NCBI GenBank assembly: GCA_049969935.1
Contig: JBMFNX010000006.1
Coordinates: forward strand, 1 to 59,784
Direction: 5' to 3'
DNA length: 59,784 bases
Origin: JACIWG01 sp049969935
Lineage (GTDB): Archaea > Thermoproteota > Nitrososphaeria > JACIWG01
Below are positions 1 to 9,318 of the stretch, in pieces. Under the pieces are notes generated by a model. It was not told the DNA's origin, did no database searches, and saw only the letters and a program-made list of their open reading frames with translations. The stretch's first letter is position 1. Each line of letters starts with the position of its first letter. The translations under genes and the position numbers were made by a program.

Positions 1-816
1 ATATTAAAAAAATTTTCAAACCTAAGGAACAGGGGAGAGGGTGCCCTGATAGCCTACTTGACAGCAGGATATCCCACGCTAGAGCACACTCCAAAAATTG
101 CACACACTCTAGTCAGCGGAGGAGCTGACATTATAGAGCTTGGAATACCCTTCTCCGACCCAATTGCAGACGGGCCGATAATACAATCTGCGATGAACAG
201 GGCCTTAAAGTTGGGGACAACACCGTTAAAGGTTCTGAAGATGGCTGAAGATGTTAAGGAGGAAAACGATGTCCCAATACTCATATTAACATACTATAAT
301 CCGATATTTAAAATGGGTTTAAGAAGATTCTTTGAAACAGCAAGGGGGTGTGGGGTGGACGGTGTAATCGTACCAGATTTGCCGATAGAGGAGGCAGGCG
401 AGTACAAGAAGGTTGCGGAAGACAACATGATAGACACGATCTTCCTCGCCACACCCTCGACCACAGTGGATAGGTTGAAAGCGATACTAGAGTACACTTC
501 AGGTTTCCTTTACCTTGTTTCAGTCCATGGTGTTACAGGCGTGAGGCCGAGGGTCCAAGACACTACAATAGAACTTGTCAAAAGAATAGTTGCGATGGCG
601 TCTGGAAAAATTCCTGTAGCCGTAGGATTTGGAGTGTCAAAACCAGAGCATGTAAGCATACTGATTGGAGGGGGTGCAGACGGAGTGATCGTTGGAAGCA
701 GCTTCATGAAAACGGTAGAAGAAAACATGTGTGACGAGGAAAGAATGCTTAAGATGTTAAAGGATTATGTGATGGAATTAAAGAAGGCGACGAGAGCAAA
801 ATGTTTTCATCGATAG
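1..816 (+). CDS. trpA: Tryptophan synthase alpha subunit, 5'-truncated by the window edge
   Basis: Releases indole from indole-3-glycerol phosphate in the TrpAB complex, the last step of tryptophan synthesis. The frame is open from base 1 and already reads the conserved start region (LRNRGEGALIAYLTAGYP), so the true start lies just outside the window; the TTG at 58 is internal. The hallmark ELGIPFSDPIADGP holds the catalytic Glu and Asp, and the phosphate-binding GFGVSKPEH and GGADGVIVGS segments of the TIM barrel follow. The next gene, a ParB-domain protein, is unrelated and has its own promoter, so trpA is probably the last gene of a trp operon to the left. Confidence 0.96.
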   Translation: MLKKFSNLRNRGEGALIAYLTAGYPTLEHTPKIAHTLVSGGADIIELGIPFSDPIADGPIIQSAMNRALKLGTTPLKVLKMAEDVKEENDVPILILTYYNPIFKMGLRRFFETARGCGVDGVIVPDLPIEEAGEYKKVAEDNMIDTIFLATPSTTVDRLKAILEYTSGFLYLVSVHGVTGVRPRVQDTTIELVKRIVAMASGKIPVAVGFGVSKPEHVSILIGGGADGVIVGSSFMKTVEENMCDEERMLKMLKDYVMELKKATRAKCFHR

Positions 817-861
817 AGAACATGTTCCACTACAGCCTTCACGAAAGCAAGCTTATGAATT

Positions 862-889
862 AGGTGCCTGACGTAAAATTCAGGCGCCT
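862..889 (+). terminator. Stem-loop after trpA
   Basis: The 9-base arms AGGTGCCTG (862-870) and CAGGCGCCT (881-889) pair with one G-U and enclose a 10-base loop. The hairpin sits 45 bases after the trpA stop and just before the promoter of the next gene, so a terminator or insulating hairpin is likely. No long T-run follows, which keeps confidence moderate. Confidence 0.45.
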
Positions 890-906
890 CTTAGGTGGTT
901 CTAAAA

Positions 907-917
907 GTTTTTATAAG
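907..917 (+). promoter_or_regulatory. TATA box of the ParB-domain gene
   Basis: TTTTTATAAGC is centred about 29 bases before the TTG start at 941. This is the spacing expected for a leaderless archaeal transcript and supports that start. Confidence 0.5.
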
Positions 918-940
918 CTTCGCTCCTAAAGGCCTTTAGC

Positions 941-1753
941 TTGAAGGTCGGCGAAATTAGGGAGCCCTTACATGGTTATTTACAGGAGGTTGTTGTTGAA
1001 CCTATAGAAAACATTAAAGTTATAGAGGTTCAGAGAAGACCTTCACAGTATCATGTTAGGAGGCTTGCACTTTCTATTAAAAAGATTGGTTTTGTTACAC
1101 CTCCGATTGCAATAAAAGGTGGGAACAGTTATACGATTGTTGATGGTCAGCACAGGTTTTTGGCTGCAAAAGAGTTAGGCATTAAGGAGCTGCCTCTTAT
1201 AGTTATTCCTGAAAAATACGCTCACGATCTCATGGAACTTAACATTGAGAAGCAGATGTCTTTACGTGAGAAGAGTTATGTTGCCTTAAACGTTTATAGA
1301 ATGTATTTGAGTGAAGAACCAAATATTAGTGAAGATGATGTGAGAATTCTTGATTCCATAGAATACCCATACTATATCACTTTAGGTATAGCATATGAGA
1401 GGGAGCAGAGGCTTTTTGGTTCCGCATACGAGTCTCTGCTTAGAAGGCTTGACAGATTCTTTTCGCTGCCGCTTAACATGGCGGTCAAGAAGAGGGAGGA
1501 GAGAGCGCAGACTATATTGGAGACTGACGCGCTTACAAAGCAGGCTGTTGAAAAGGTTAAGGAAATTGGAATATCCCATCCATTCTTGCATAAAGAGGTT
1601 GTTTCATACTGTAATCCTATAGGTAGGAGGAGGAAGGTTTCAGAAAACCTTGAAGACGTTTTCTCTAGACTAAAGGAGAATCTTAGGATGCTAATTGGTG
1701 AACCTGAACGTTTTAGAGAGCATAAGTTTTCGGAAACAGTGTACGAAGAATAG
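941..1753 (+). CDS. ParB/Spo0J-like N-terminal domain protein
   Basis: A 270-residue protein with a ParB-type domain at about residues 30-110. The segment RRPSQYHVRRLALSIKKIGF is followed by the signature DGQHRFLAAKELG and a following strand (LPLIVIP). In chromosomal ParB this fold binds and hydrolyses CTP; in stand-alone archaeal relatives the role is mostly unknown. The C-terminal half (about 120-270) is charged and helical, and I recognise no HTH. There is no ParA partner and no parS-like repeat nearby, so plasmid-type partitioning is not supported. The TTG start is chosen because a TATA box lies 29 bases upstream. Confidence 0.75.
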   Translation: MKVGEIREPLHGYLQEVVVEPIENIKVIEVQRRPSQYHVRRLALSIKKIGFVTPPIAIKGGNSYTIVDGQHRFLAAKELGIKELPLIVIPEKYAHDLMELNIEKQMSLREKSYVALNVYRMYLSEEPNISEDDVRILDSIEYPYYITLGIAYEREQRLFGSAYESLLRRLDRFFSLPLNMAVKKREERAQTILETDALTKQAVEKVKEIGISHPFLHKEVVSYCNPIGRRRKVSENLEDVFSRLKENLRMLIGEPERFREHKFSETVYEE

Positions 1754-1767
1754 AAAGCATGCTGGCC

Positions 1768-2390
1768 TCATTGCTTCAATCTTCTATTATTCTTTAATAT
1801 CGAATCTACTTCCCATATAACCTTTTTCCATCCCCTTACATTTCTTTTTTCCATCATCATAAGATATCTTCTAATCTTTCCCATGTCCGAAATTTCAAGC
1901 AAGTTAGGTAATATTTCATCTTTAAACGGGTAATTGAAATAAATAATGTCTATTAAAGTTTTTTCCACATTAGACACTCTAACCCAACTGTTTACATCTT
2001 CTAGAAACTTGAGTCCGTATCCAAAAAACATTTTCTCAGAAATTTTTCTAAGCACAACCTTGAATCCTGCCACATCCCTTTCTCCAGCCCTCACCTTATA
2101 GGATACGTATGGAGAAAGTATTGTTATTTTTGTAACCTGCTCCCAAGCATTATGTAAGAATGCAGCACTTCCTAATCCAATATAGGATTTTGGCAAAGCT
2201 TTAACAAGAATGTAAGGCGACCTTTTAAATGTGTAAATTCCTTTCATAAGTTCAACGATTTTCCCACTCTTTTAAGGTTGTGTAAAAGTAGTTTTGCATA
2301 ATTTTTTCCAACCTCACCTTCAACAAGTTTGAATGTGAAGAAGTCCGCGTTCTGAAGCTTTTCTATAAAAGGCCTATACTTATTTTGCAT
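1768..2390 (-). pseudogene. AbiEi-like antitoxin/transcriptional regulator, frameshifted
   Basis: The intact-looking part (1768-2247) resembles the C-terminal domain of type IV antitoxin AbiEi: a GLGSAAFLHN segment and the typical V-N-EKTLID motif. The N-terminal wing is in another frame. From ATG 2390 the frame reads LQNADFFTFKLVEGE up to LKRVG and then stops. Adding one base to the 4-T run at 2259-2262 (A-run on the coding strand) joins both parts into one protein of about 207 residues. The ATG overlaps the last 11 bases of the upstream AbiEii gene. It is either a decayed gene or a one-base sequence error; ATG 2247 could also start a truncated product. Confidence 0.6.
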
Positions 2391-3016
2391 ACCTACTTAC
2401 CTTCTCAACTATAGTATGAAAGCTTGGCGAGCGCCCTAAAATTATAGGCTCTGACAGCATATTAAAATCTTTAGGTTCAGAGTCAAGGAAAGGTAGCAGC
2501 TCTTTGAGTACACACTTTATTTTTTCCACTTCACAGAAGTCAAGCAGGTAATATATGTCATATAAGTCTCTAGACTTTCTCCTGCTTATAAATGCGTTTA
2601 CCTTTTCTGAAAGCAAATCTTCTGGCGTAATCGTCTTCACAACTATACTTCCACCTTCAACAAGCCAATAGTCTGCTTCAACAACTTTAACATCACGTGA
2701 TATAGGTGAAACCTCTAATTCTGTAACAACTTCATTACCGAACTTTAGGTAAAGGATTTTTGAGGGTGTCAATTTTGACTTAAGGATTTTAAATATTTTG
2801 GATGATGAAAAATAATTTGCTATTTCTTCAGGATCATGATGGTAGATGCCAATATCATAAGAGAATCTTTTGCCACCATATATTCTCCAAACAGCTGTCC
2901 CCCCGTAATATGAAGTCGAATCTTTTACATAGTTCGATTAAGATTAGGTCTTGAAATTCAGCAATTTTCAGCATTCTACCCTTCAAAATTTTTGCTAGAG
3001 GCAGCCTATACGCCAT
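2380..3016 (-). pseudogene. AbiEii-like nucleotidyltransferase toxin, frameshifted
   Basis: The C-terminal part shows the AbiEii/AbiGii signature EDLLSEKVNAF followed by SRDLYDIYYLL. Upstream the same frame encodes the expected GGTAVWRIYGGKRFSYDI, but no start codon is available there. The N-terminal helix (QDLILIELCKRFDFILRG) is in a second frame beginning at ATG 3016. The two frames meet at a run of six C's at 2899-2904 (G's on the coding strand); two more G's would restore LRGGTAVW. The family Asp of the active site reads DIG rather than DxD. Toxin precedes antitoxin here, the reverse of the usual AbiEi-AbiEii order. Confidence 0.6.
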
Positions 3017-3072
3017 AGGTTATGATTGACCTAGGTTATATTTAAATATAACTTTAGTCCACAATCTGAACA

Positions 3073-4191
3073 CTATTCTATCTTGGTTACAACTTCTTCA
3101 TTGTAATCGGCTATAACTTTAACATAGCCTTTAAACTTTTCATCTATTTCTGAAACCCCTGTATCGATTCTTAGGGTAGGTGTGAGACTTAATTTATATT
3201 TAGTTGACAATATTATCACATCCTCTCTAGAAATTTTGCTCAACACTTTTGGACTTATTTGCTGATTACCTCTTCCAAAAATAAATCCTTGAGCACCTAA
3301 TGGTGAAACAATAACTTTAACAGGATGTGATCCATATTTTTCCAAAGTTTCGATTATCTTTTGCTCATTTACATCTTTTGCAATCAACTTTTTGTCTAAG
3401 AGTATATCTACACCCAATAATGTTTTATCTACACCTAAAATTTCTGCAACCGCTTTTACAGTGGTACCTGGGCCAAGAATGTATAATGTGTTTGGATCCA
3501 TGTTTTCTACAACATATTTTGCTATAGCATACTGATTTTCCCTTTCATCTTCATCTCCTACAGTAGGTGCTTTTGTTGCCTGAATAAGCATAGGCTCATA
3601 TGGTACTCTAGCGTACGAGTACAATTTTATTGAAAGCCGGTTTCTTCTAAAGGCTTCCTCATCTATATCGACAACCTCTGCATCCCTTAAGGGCAAACCT
3701 TTGCTGATGAACTTGTAAACTGTTTCAACTGCAGCTTTAACGTTGATTGCGAACACGCTACTGTAAACTTTTACACCTGATGGTACACCTAAAATTGGTT
3801 TTTGTTGACTCACAACTTTGGCAACATCTCTTGCTGTACCATCTCCTCCGACAAAAACTATTAAGTCAACATCTGAGTCCAGGAAATTCTTGCAAATTTT
3901 TGCAGTATCTTCTGATGTCGTTTCTTCACCGACCTCACCAACTGTAATATAGTCTATTTTAACTTCCATGCACTCGTATTCTCCCATTTTCTTTGGAGCA
4001 GTATAAAGTTTGAAATTTACGTCTTTAACTAACATTTTTAAATGCTCTAGAAAATTTTTTGCCTTTTCTGGCGCTATAGGCTTAGCTCCTAAGCAAATCG
4101 CTTTCTTGTATACTTCAAGACCGTCTGTTCCCTTTAAGCCTACACTTCCACCCATTCCAGCGATAGGGTTCACTAGGAAACCGACTTTCAT
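3073..4191 (-). CDS. ATP-NAD/AcoX kinase-like protein
   Basis: A 372-residue member of the ATP-NAD kinase superfamily. The N-terminus MKVGFLVNPIAGMGGSVGLK and the GGDGTARDV nucleotide-binding motif at residues 115-122 are diagnostic. PILGVPSGVKVYSSVFA is the conserved strand-loop that follows. The long C-terminal part matches the larger archaeal AcoX-like subgroup rather than classical NadK, so the phosphate acceptor is uncertain. I use ATG 4191, because the 41 residues encoded further upstream are out of family and overlap the preceding gene. It follows the amidohydrolase by 34 bases on the same strand and may be co-transcribed with it. Confidence 0.85.
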   Translation of the reverse strand: MKVGFLVNPIAGMGGSVGLKGTDGLEVYKKAICLGAKPIAPEKAKNFLEHLKMLVKDVNFKLYTAPKKMGEYECMEVKIDYITVGEVGEETTSEDTAKICKNFLDSDVDLIVFVGGDGTARDVAKVVSQQKPILGVPSGVKVYSSVFAINVKAAVETVYKFISKGLPLRDAEVVDIDEEAFRRNRLSIKLYSYARVPYEPMLIQATKAPTVGDEDERENQYAIAKYVVENMDPNTLYILGPGTTVKAVAEILGVDKTLLGVDILLDKKLIAKDVNEQKIIETLEKYGSHPVKVIVSPLGAQGFIFGRGNQQISPKVLSKISREDVIILSTKYKLSLTPTLRIDTGVSEIDEKFKGYVKVIADYNEEVVTKIE

Positions 4192-4225
4192 AGCCCTTGC
4201 ACAGGTAAAAAATGAAGAGTTCATA

Positions 4226-5842
4226 CTATTTTTTCCAAACACATTTCCCTCCAACATATGTTTCAATAACCTTAATATTTTTGAGCTGGTTTTCGCTGAC
4301 GGTGAATGGGTCATTGTCTAAAGCTATAAAGTCTGCAAACTTGCCTTCCTCAAGACTGCCTAAATTGTCTTCCTCATGCATTATGTAAGCGGAACCCCAA
4401 ATGTATGCATGCAATGTTTCCTCAAGAGATAAGCATTCTTCTTTAGTATCATCATAGAATGGGATTCCATCATATTTTCCTCTTGTTACAGCAGCATAAA
4501 CTGTCTCCCATGAATTAAGTGGTTCAACTGGACAGTCTGTTCCAATCCCAATCTTCATACCCTTCTTTATCATTGTTTTAAATGGCCAAACATATTTTAC
4601 CCTATCTTCACCCACCCTATTTTTAGCCCACCAGTCTGTTATAATAAAGTGAGGCTGTACTGAAACTGGAACATTTAATGTAGAAAGCTTGTCTGCCTGA
4701 TCTTCTCTTAAAACTGAAGCATGCTCTATCCTATGCCTTCTATCCCCAAGGTTCCCAATATCATTAAAAACTTTGAGAACCACGTCTAATGTTCTATCAC
4801 CAATACAGTGAACGGAAACCTGTAATCCTGTATAGTGGGCCTCTTTAACAAGCGTCTTCAACATTTCTTCCCTCAAATTAGGGTAGCCACTTGTCTTTGG
4901 ATCGTCTGAGTATGGTTTAGTTAGCCATGCTGTTCTAGCACCTAGACCACCATCAGCAACTATCTTGATACCCAATAATTTGAGGAAGCTGTCGCCAAAT
5001 CCTCTTTTTATTCCAAGTTTGTTAATTGTATCTAAAACATCTTTGTTTTCATACATTCCACTTTCATTAGGTCGCCTTTCTCCTGGATGAAGATATACTC
5101 TTACCCTTATAGGAAACGTTTTCCTATCCCTTAATTTGGTCAAAGCATGCCATGATCCCATATCACACAGTATAAAGCCTACTGTAGTAACACCATTTGA
5201 GAGGATAAAATTCATCGCAGCTTCAAAGTATTTTACAAAGTCGTCTATAGTTAAAGTTGCTCTAAACTTTTCCTTAACTATTGAAAAGGTCTCCTCTTTA
5301 ACAACACCAGTTGCTACACCGTTTTCGTCAACCATTAACCCAGGCAATTTCATACCAATTAGACCTGCAACCTCCATTGCCCTAGTATTCAAAACTGCAG
5401 TATGCATACAGATTCTGGAAAACATAACAGGTTTATCACTTACGATTTCATCTAAATCGTATCTTGTAGGCATCCTCTTCTCTTCAAAAATTTCATGATT
5501 CCACCCGTGGCCTACAATCCATGCGCCATCTGAACGCCTAGAATATTCTTCCAACTTTTTCTTAAGTTCCCCAATACTCTTTACACCATGCAAATCTAGC
5601 ATGCTCAAATACATTCCCAGCTCGTCAAGATGCATGTGAGAGTCTATGAATCCCGAGAGAACAGTTTTCCCCATTAAATCAACCAATTCACCGTCCACCA
5701 ACTCAACTATTGTTTCAACTATTCTATTGCCTCCAGCATAAAGGATTTTCTCGTTAGCTACAAGTAAAGCATCCACTTTTTTAACTGGCTTAAAAGACAC
5801 ATATATGTTTCCGTTTACAAATCCAGTTAACATATGAACCAT
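4226..5842 (-). CDS. YtcJ-like amidohydrolase (amidohydrolase_3 family)
   Basis: A 538-residue metal-dependent hydrolase. It shows the metal-binding DSHMHLDELG near residue 65, GHGWNHE near 110, VSVHCIGDRTLD near 340, RHRIEHAS, and the late GTDCPVEP motif that carries the catalytic Asp. This order and length fit the YtcJ/LAF subgroup, which acts on N-substituted amides or formamides of unknown natural identity. An N-terminal beta-sandwich half domain (residues 1-60) and its C-terminal partner (DFIALDNDPF) are present. It is probably the first gene of a two-gene unit with the downstream NAD kinase-like gene. Confidence 0.9.
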   Translation of the reverse strand: MVHMLTGFVNGNIYVSFKPVKKVDALLVANEKILYAGGNRIVETIVELVDGELVDLMGKTVLSGFIDSHMHLDELGMYLSMLDLHGVKSIGELKKKLEEYSRRSDGAWIVGHGWNHEIFEEKRMPTRYDLDEIVSDKPVMFSRICMHTAVLNTRAMEVAGLIGMKLPGLMVDENGVATGVVKEETFSIVKEKFRATLTIDDFVKYFEAAMNFILSNGVTTVGFILCDMGSWHALTKLRDRKTFPIRVRVYLHPGERRPNESGMYENKDVLDTINKLGIKRGFGDSFLKLLGIKIVADGGLGARTAWLTKPYSDDPKTSGYPNLREEMLKTLVKEAHYTGLQVSVHCIGDRTLDVVLKVFNDIGNLGDRRHRIEHASVLREDQADKLSTLNVPVSVQPHFIITDWWAKNRVGEDRVKYVWPFKTMIKKGMKIGIGTDCPVEPLNSWETVYAAVTRGKYDGIPFYDDTKEECLSLEETLHAYIWGSAYIMHEEDNLGSLEEGKFADFIALDNDPFTVSENQLKNIKVIETYVGGKCVWKK

Positions 5843-5912
5843 TCACAGCCTATTATTTTAAATTATAATTTAAATTTTTTTCTAAAAAAATTATGTAAAT
5901 GTTAAAGAATAT

Positions 5913-6488
5913 TTAAAGTTCAAGTCTCATTAACGGAAACTTCTGATCGTCTTTATGGATTTTGAATCCATTTTTGATATATAATTCTATTGGCCCTGAC
6001 GGGTTTTCCACATAACCTTTTCTAGCGAAGGTTTCAACAGCCTTAAAATTTCTATTCTTTAACTCAAAGATAATGTTTTCAAGTAAGATTTGGCCTACAC
6101 CTAATCCTCTAGCCTCTTTTCTAAAAATATATAGGCATGCGATTAAAATCGCGTCATCACCAGTTGGGCCATAAGGGTAGGTTTTTGAGTTTGGTAGAAA
6201 TTTTGATGGCGCATATTCTGCATAACCAACCATTCTGTTATCAAGGTAAGCAAGTTTACCGCAATTACCAAACAACTTGCTCACAGCATTCAACCATCCT
6301 AATTTTTTGCAAAATCTTTCCTTTTTAGCATCGAAAGGAAGCTTATCATGTTCTTCAGGAAATTCCCAGTAAAGACAATATTTGCAACTGTATGGAATAT
6401 GTTCCACTTCTGGAACTTTCTTCAAATTTTCAACGCTTAAATCAACTATTTTAATAGACAAACCATTTTTCACCGCCCATTTTCCCAA
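5913..6488 (-). CDS. GNAT-family N-acetyltransferase with Cys-containing N-terminus
   Basis: A 191-residue protein with a GNAT fold at residues 60-190. The acetyl-CoA loop lies in EARGLGVGQILLENII, and the closing segment IELYIKNGFKIH is typical. Before the domain is CKYCLYWEFP, a CxxC pair that with a third Cys (FCKKLGW) could bind metal. Such Cys-containing GNATs are common in archaea, but their substrates are unknown. A second, smaller GNAT gene lies 98 bases upstream on the same strand. Confidence 0.8.
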   Translation of the reverse strand: MGKWAVKNGLSIKIVDLSVENLKKVPEVEHIPYSCKYCLYWEFPEEHDKLPFDAKKERFCKKLGWLNAVSKLFGNCGKLAYLDNRMVGYAEYAPSKFLPNSKTYPYGPTGDDAILIACLYIFRKEARGLGVGQILLENIIFELKNRNFKAVETFARKGYVENPSGPIELYIKNGFKIHKDDQKFPLMRLEL

Positions 6489-6586
6489 ATTCTATAAAAA
6501 TACATTCTCATATTCTCTCGCTACATCAGCACCTTTTACTATTATTAAAACTTTTCATGTGAAGTTGTGGAAAAATAATTTTGGGA

Positions 6587-6949
6587 TCATTCTATCCCTG
6601 ATTTCTGCTTTTCATATTCTAATCTTTGTCTGTAATATTCCTCTAAACTTTCTATACTCATGCTCTTGTATTTGTCTGCCAACAATTCCCTATACTTGTC
6701 ATTATTTTTAATAAAATATTTTATTGCGTAACTGCATTCTGGTATTATCTTTAAATTTTCTTTAGCAGCATATTCGACAGCTTTGTCAATCATCATTTTA
6801 GCTAAACCTATTCCCCTATACGCTGGAGGTGTATACGTTTCTATCAAGTACATTATATTGTCTTCAATCTTATATTTTAGGTAGGCTTTAGAATTGTCCG
6901 GTAACCTTATGTAGAAGACAGAACCTGTTTGTTTGACTTCAAACTCCAT
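6587..6949 (-). CDS. Small GNAT-like acetyltransferase (NATD1/YjdJ type)
   Basis: A 120-residue protein of the minimal GNAT group. TPPAYRGIGLAKMMIDKAVEYA provides the acetyl-CoA pyrophosphate loop, and IPECSYAIKYFIKN is the conserved Cys-containing segment that closes this small family. A charged C-terminal tail (residues 95-120, EYYRQRLEYEKQ) is additional. The acceptor is unknown. It is divergent from the polymerase gene, and the roughly 70 bases between hold both promoters. Confidence 0.75.
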   Translation of the reverse strand: MEFEVKQTGSVFYIRLPDNSKAYLKYKIEDNIMYLIETYTPPAYRGIGLAKMMIDKAVEYAAKENLKIIPECSYAIKYFIKNNDKYRELLADKYKSMSIESLEEYYRQRLEYEKQKSGIE

Positions 6950-7007
6950 GTTTCCACAACTTAATTTGATGCTATTATACTATTTAAGTTTGTGTTTGAG
7001 TAATAGC

Positions 7008-7016
7008 TTTAAATAT
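7008..7016 (+). promoter_or_regulatory. TATA box of the DNA polymerase gene
   Basis: TTTAAATAT is centred at about 7012. Initiation 25-30 bases later falls at or just before ATG 7042 and well after ATG 7021, so it decides between the two in-frame starts in favour of 7042. Confidence 0.5.
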
Positions 7017-7041
7017 CTTTATGCAGCTAACATCTATTATT

Positions 7042-9315
7042 ATGCCAACCTATTGGGTTCTAGATGTGTCCGGTGAAGAAGAATACAATGAAGTTGAAAT
7101 ATGGGCTGTTTCTGAGGAGGGGGAAAGGGTTATTATTAAAGACGAATTTTATCCAGAATTCTTTATCCAATCAGGCAATTTTGAAGAAGATGTTAAAGTA
7201 ATTAGAACTTTAAAGGGTGTGAAAGATGTTAAAGTTGTTGAAAGAACCTTTAGAGGGAGGCCTGTCAAACTAATAATGGTTACAACAGCCAATGTACGGC
7301 TAGAAGATGTTGCCAATGAAGTTAGGAAAAAATGTAATCATGTTTTGAACATCTTCCAAGATGATGTAAGGTTCTCGAACCAATATGTTTTCAAAAAGAA
7401 TATTATTCCTTCATCATGGACCGTATTAGATACTGAAAAGACTGGTTCCCTAAATGGGTATACTCTCCTGAAGTTAAATAGATTATGTTCAATCGAGTTT
7501 GAGAAAACAGTTTTTCCAGAACTCAGAGTTTTGGCATTTGATGCATTTTTCTATTCCCTTAAAGGCTCACCTGACCCCGAGCACAGTCCAATTATTTCTA
7601 TTTCAGTTATGACGTCCGAAAATGGTTTAATGAATTTTAGTGGAGATGAAAAGACTTTGCTTAACAGTTTCCTTGATTTTGTTAAAAAATTTGATCCTGA
7701 CGTGATAGTTGGATTCAACAGTAATAGGCGAATTATTCCATTTCTTGTTGAAAGGTCTAAAAAGCTTGGTTTGGCTTTTAATATTGGACGATTGGATAGC
7801 GAGCCTCGTGGTAGCGTTTACGGACACCAGTCGATTAGAGGTAGATTAAATATTGACTTATATGATCTGGTTGAAGAATCTCCTGAAATCAAGTTGGAGA
7901 CTTTAGAAGAGTTCTCTCAATTCCTGAATCTTTCCATAAAATATGATACGATTGAAGAATATGAGTTGGCTGAACTTTGGTCTAGGGATAGGATGCGTGT
8001 CATAGAATATTTGGGTCAAAGAGTTAAGGGTATTTTTGAAATATACCAGCTTGTTGACGAATACATATTTTCTCTTTCACAGTTAACTTGTATGCCCTCA
8101 GATTATGTGATGGCTGCTTCAACAGGATTTAGGGTTGAAAACTATCTTTCTAAGCTCGCTGTTGAAAGGGGGGAGGTGATTCCTTCAAGGAAGGAGATTG
8201 TCCACATATCTTACCCTGGTGGTATTGTTAGGTCTCCAACACCCGGTCTGCACAAGAACATTGTGGTACTGGACTTTAGGTCAATGTATCCATCTCTAAT
8301 GATAAAATATAACATTTCCTTTGACACAATCGACCCAGAAGGCCCAATAAGTGTACCTAACTCAACCATAAGGTTTAGTGAAAGGGAAGGCTTTCTACCG
8401 CATGCGTTAAAGAGGCTTCTTGAAGAAAGGAAGAGGATAAGAGAAAAGTTGAACACGCTTCCCATAGACTCTCCTGAAAGAATAGTATTGGATGCTAGAC
8501 AGAAGGCTGTTAAAGTTATTTCGAACGCAATATACGGTTACACCGGATGGGCTGGAGCAAGATGGTATACGAGAGAAATTGCGGAAGTGACTGCAGCACT
8601 AGGACGTGAAACAATATTAAAGGCTATGGGAAAAGCTGAAGAGTTAAAGCTTAAGATAGTGTATGGTGACACAGACTCCATTTTCATAAAAGAGGATGAT
8701 AGGATAAAAGAATTGGTTAATTGGATAGAAGATGTTTTAGGTTTAGAGGTTAAGGTTGACAAAGTTTATAGAACAGTCATATTCACTGAAGCCAAAAAGA
8801 AGTATGCTGGCCTAAAAGATGACGGGGTTATAGAAATTGTCGGTTTAGAAGCGATAAGAGGCGACTGGAGTGAAGTGGCTAAAATCGCCCAGAGGGAAGT
8901 TGTAGAAGCCATATTGAAGGTGGATGTTGATGAGGGTGTTAGGGTAGCTAGAAAGCATATAGATAATCTTTTGAACCAGAGGGTTCCATTGAAGCAGCTA
9001 ATTATTTGGAAGCAGATAACAAAATCTATAGAAGAGTATGAGGCTACAGCACCACATGTTGAAGTTGCAAAAAAGCTTATTGAGGAAGGTTGGCGGATAA
9101 AGCCGGGTGACAAGGTAGGATATGTTATAGTAAAGGGTGCTGGAAGACTCTACACTAGAGTGAAACCCTACTTTAAAGCAGAATTAGATGAAATAGACTG
9201 GAACTATTATGTTGAAAAACAGGTTCTACCAGTCTGTCTGAGGATACTAGAAGTTTTCGGCATAAAGGAATCAGATTTAAAGCCAAGTAAAGATTTAACA
9301 GCCTTCTTCCAATAA
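7042..9315 (+). CDS. polB: Family B DNA polymerase with degenerate 3'-5' exonuclease site
   Basis: A replicative-type DNA polymerase of about 757 residues. Polymerase motifs are intact: motif A DFRSMYPSLM near residue 411, motif B KVISNAIYGYTGWAGARW, motif C VYGDTDSIF near 541, and the thumb KKYAGL segment. The exonuclease domain is present by length but its catalytic residues are mostly gone. Exo I reads LAFDAFFYS (DxE expected, E is F), exo II reads FNSNRRIIPFL (the D of NxxxFD is lost), and exo III reads YLGQRV (YxxxD expected). Proofreading is therefore probably absent while synthesis is retained. The start at 7042 is chosen over ATG 7021 because of the TATA position. It ends 3 bases from the convergent DHH gene. 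Confidence 0.93.
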   Translation: MPTYWVLDVSGEEEYNEVEIWAVSEEGERVIIKDEFYPEFFIQSGNFEEDVKVIRTLKGVKDVKVVERTFRGRPVKLIMVTTANVRLEDVANEVRKKCNHVLNIFQDDVRFSNQYVFKKNIIPSSWTVLDTEKTGSLNGYTLLKLNRLCSIEFEKTVFPELRVLAFDAFFYSLKGSPDPEHSPIISISVMTSENGLMNFSGDEKTLLNSFLDFVKKFDPDVIVGFNSNRRIIPFLVERSKKLGLAFNIGRLDSEPRGSVYGHQSIRGRLNIDLYDLVEESPEIKLETLEEFSQFLNLSIKYDTIEEYELAELWSRDRMRVIEYLGQRVKGIFEIYQLVDEYIFSLSQLTCMPSDYVMAASTGFRVENYLSKLAVERGEVIPSRKEIVHISYPGGIVRSPTPGLHKNIVVLDFRSMYPSLMIKYNISFDTIDPEGPISVPNSTIRFSEREGFLPHALKRLLEERKRIREKLNTLPIDSPERIVLDARQKAVKVISNAIYGYTGWAGARWYTREIAEVTAALGRETILKAMGKAEELKLKIVYGDTDSIFIKEDDRIKELVNWIEDVLGLEVKVDKVYRTVIFTEAKKKYAGLKDDGVIEIVGLEAIRGDWSEVAKIAQREVVEAILKVDVDEGVRVARKHIDNLLNQRVPLKQLIIWKQITKSIEEYEATAPHVEVAKKLIEEGWRIKPGDKVGYVIVKGAGRLYTRVKPYFKAELDEIDWNYYVEKQVLPVCLRILEVFGIKESDLKPSKDLTAFFQ

Positions 9316-9318
9316 AGT

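Noticed and set aside
58..816. TTG 58 as the start of trpA
   Set aside because: The frame is open to base 1 and already encodes conserved TrpA sequence upstream of 58, so the gene is cut by the window edge.
941..1753. ParB-domain gene as a plasmid partition locus
   Set aside because: No ParA, no parS-like repeats and no replication initiator are nearby.
3073..4314. Start of the NAD kinase-like gene at 4314
   Set aside because: The additional 41 residues overlap the preceding amidohydrolase gene and are unlike the family; ATG 4191 gives the conserved N-terminus.
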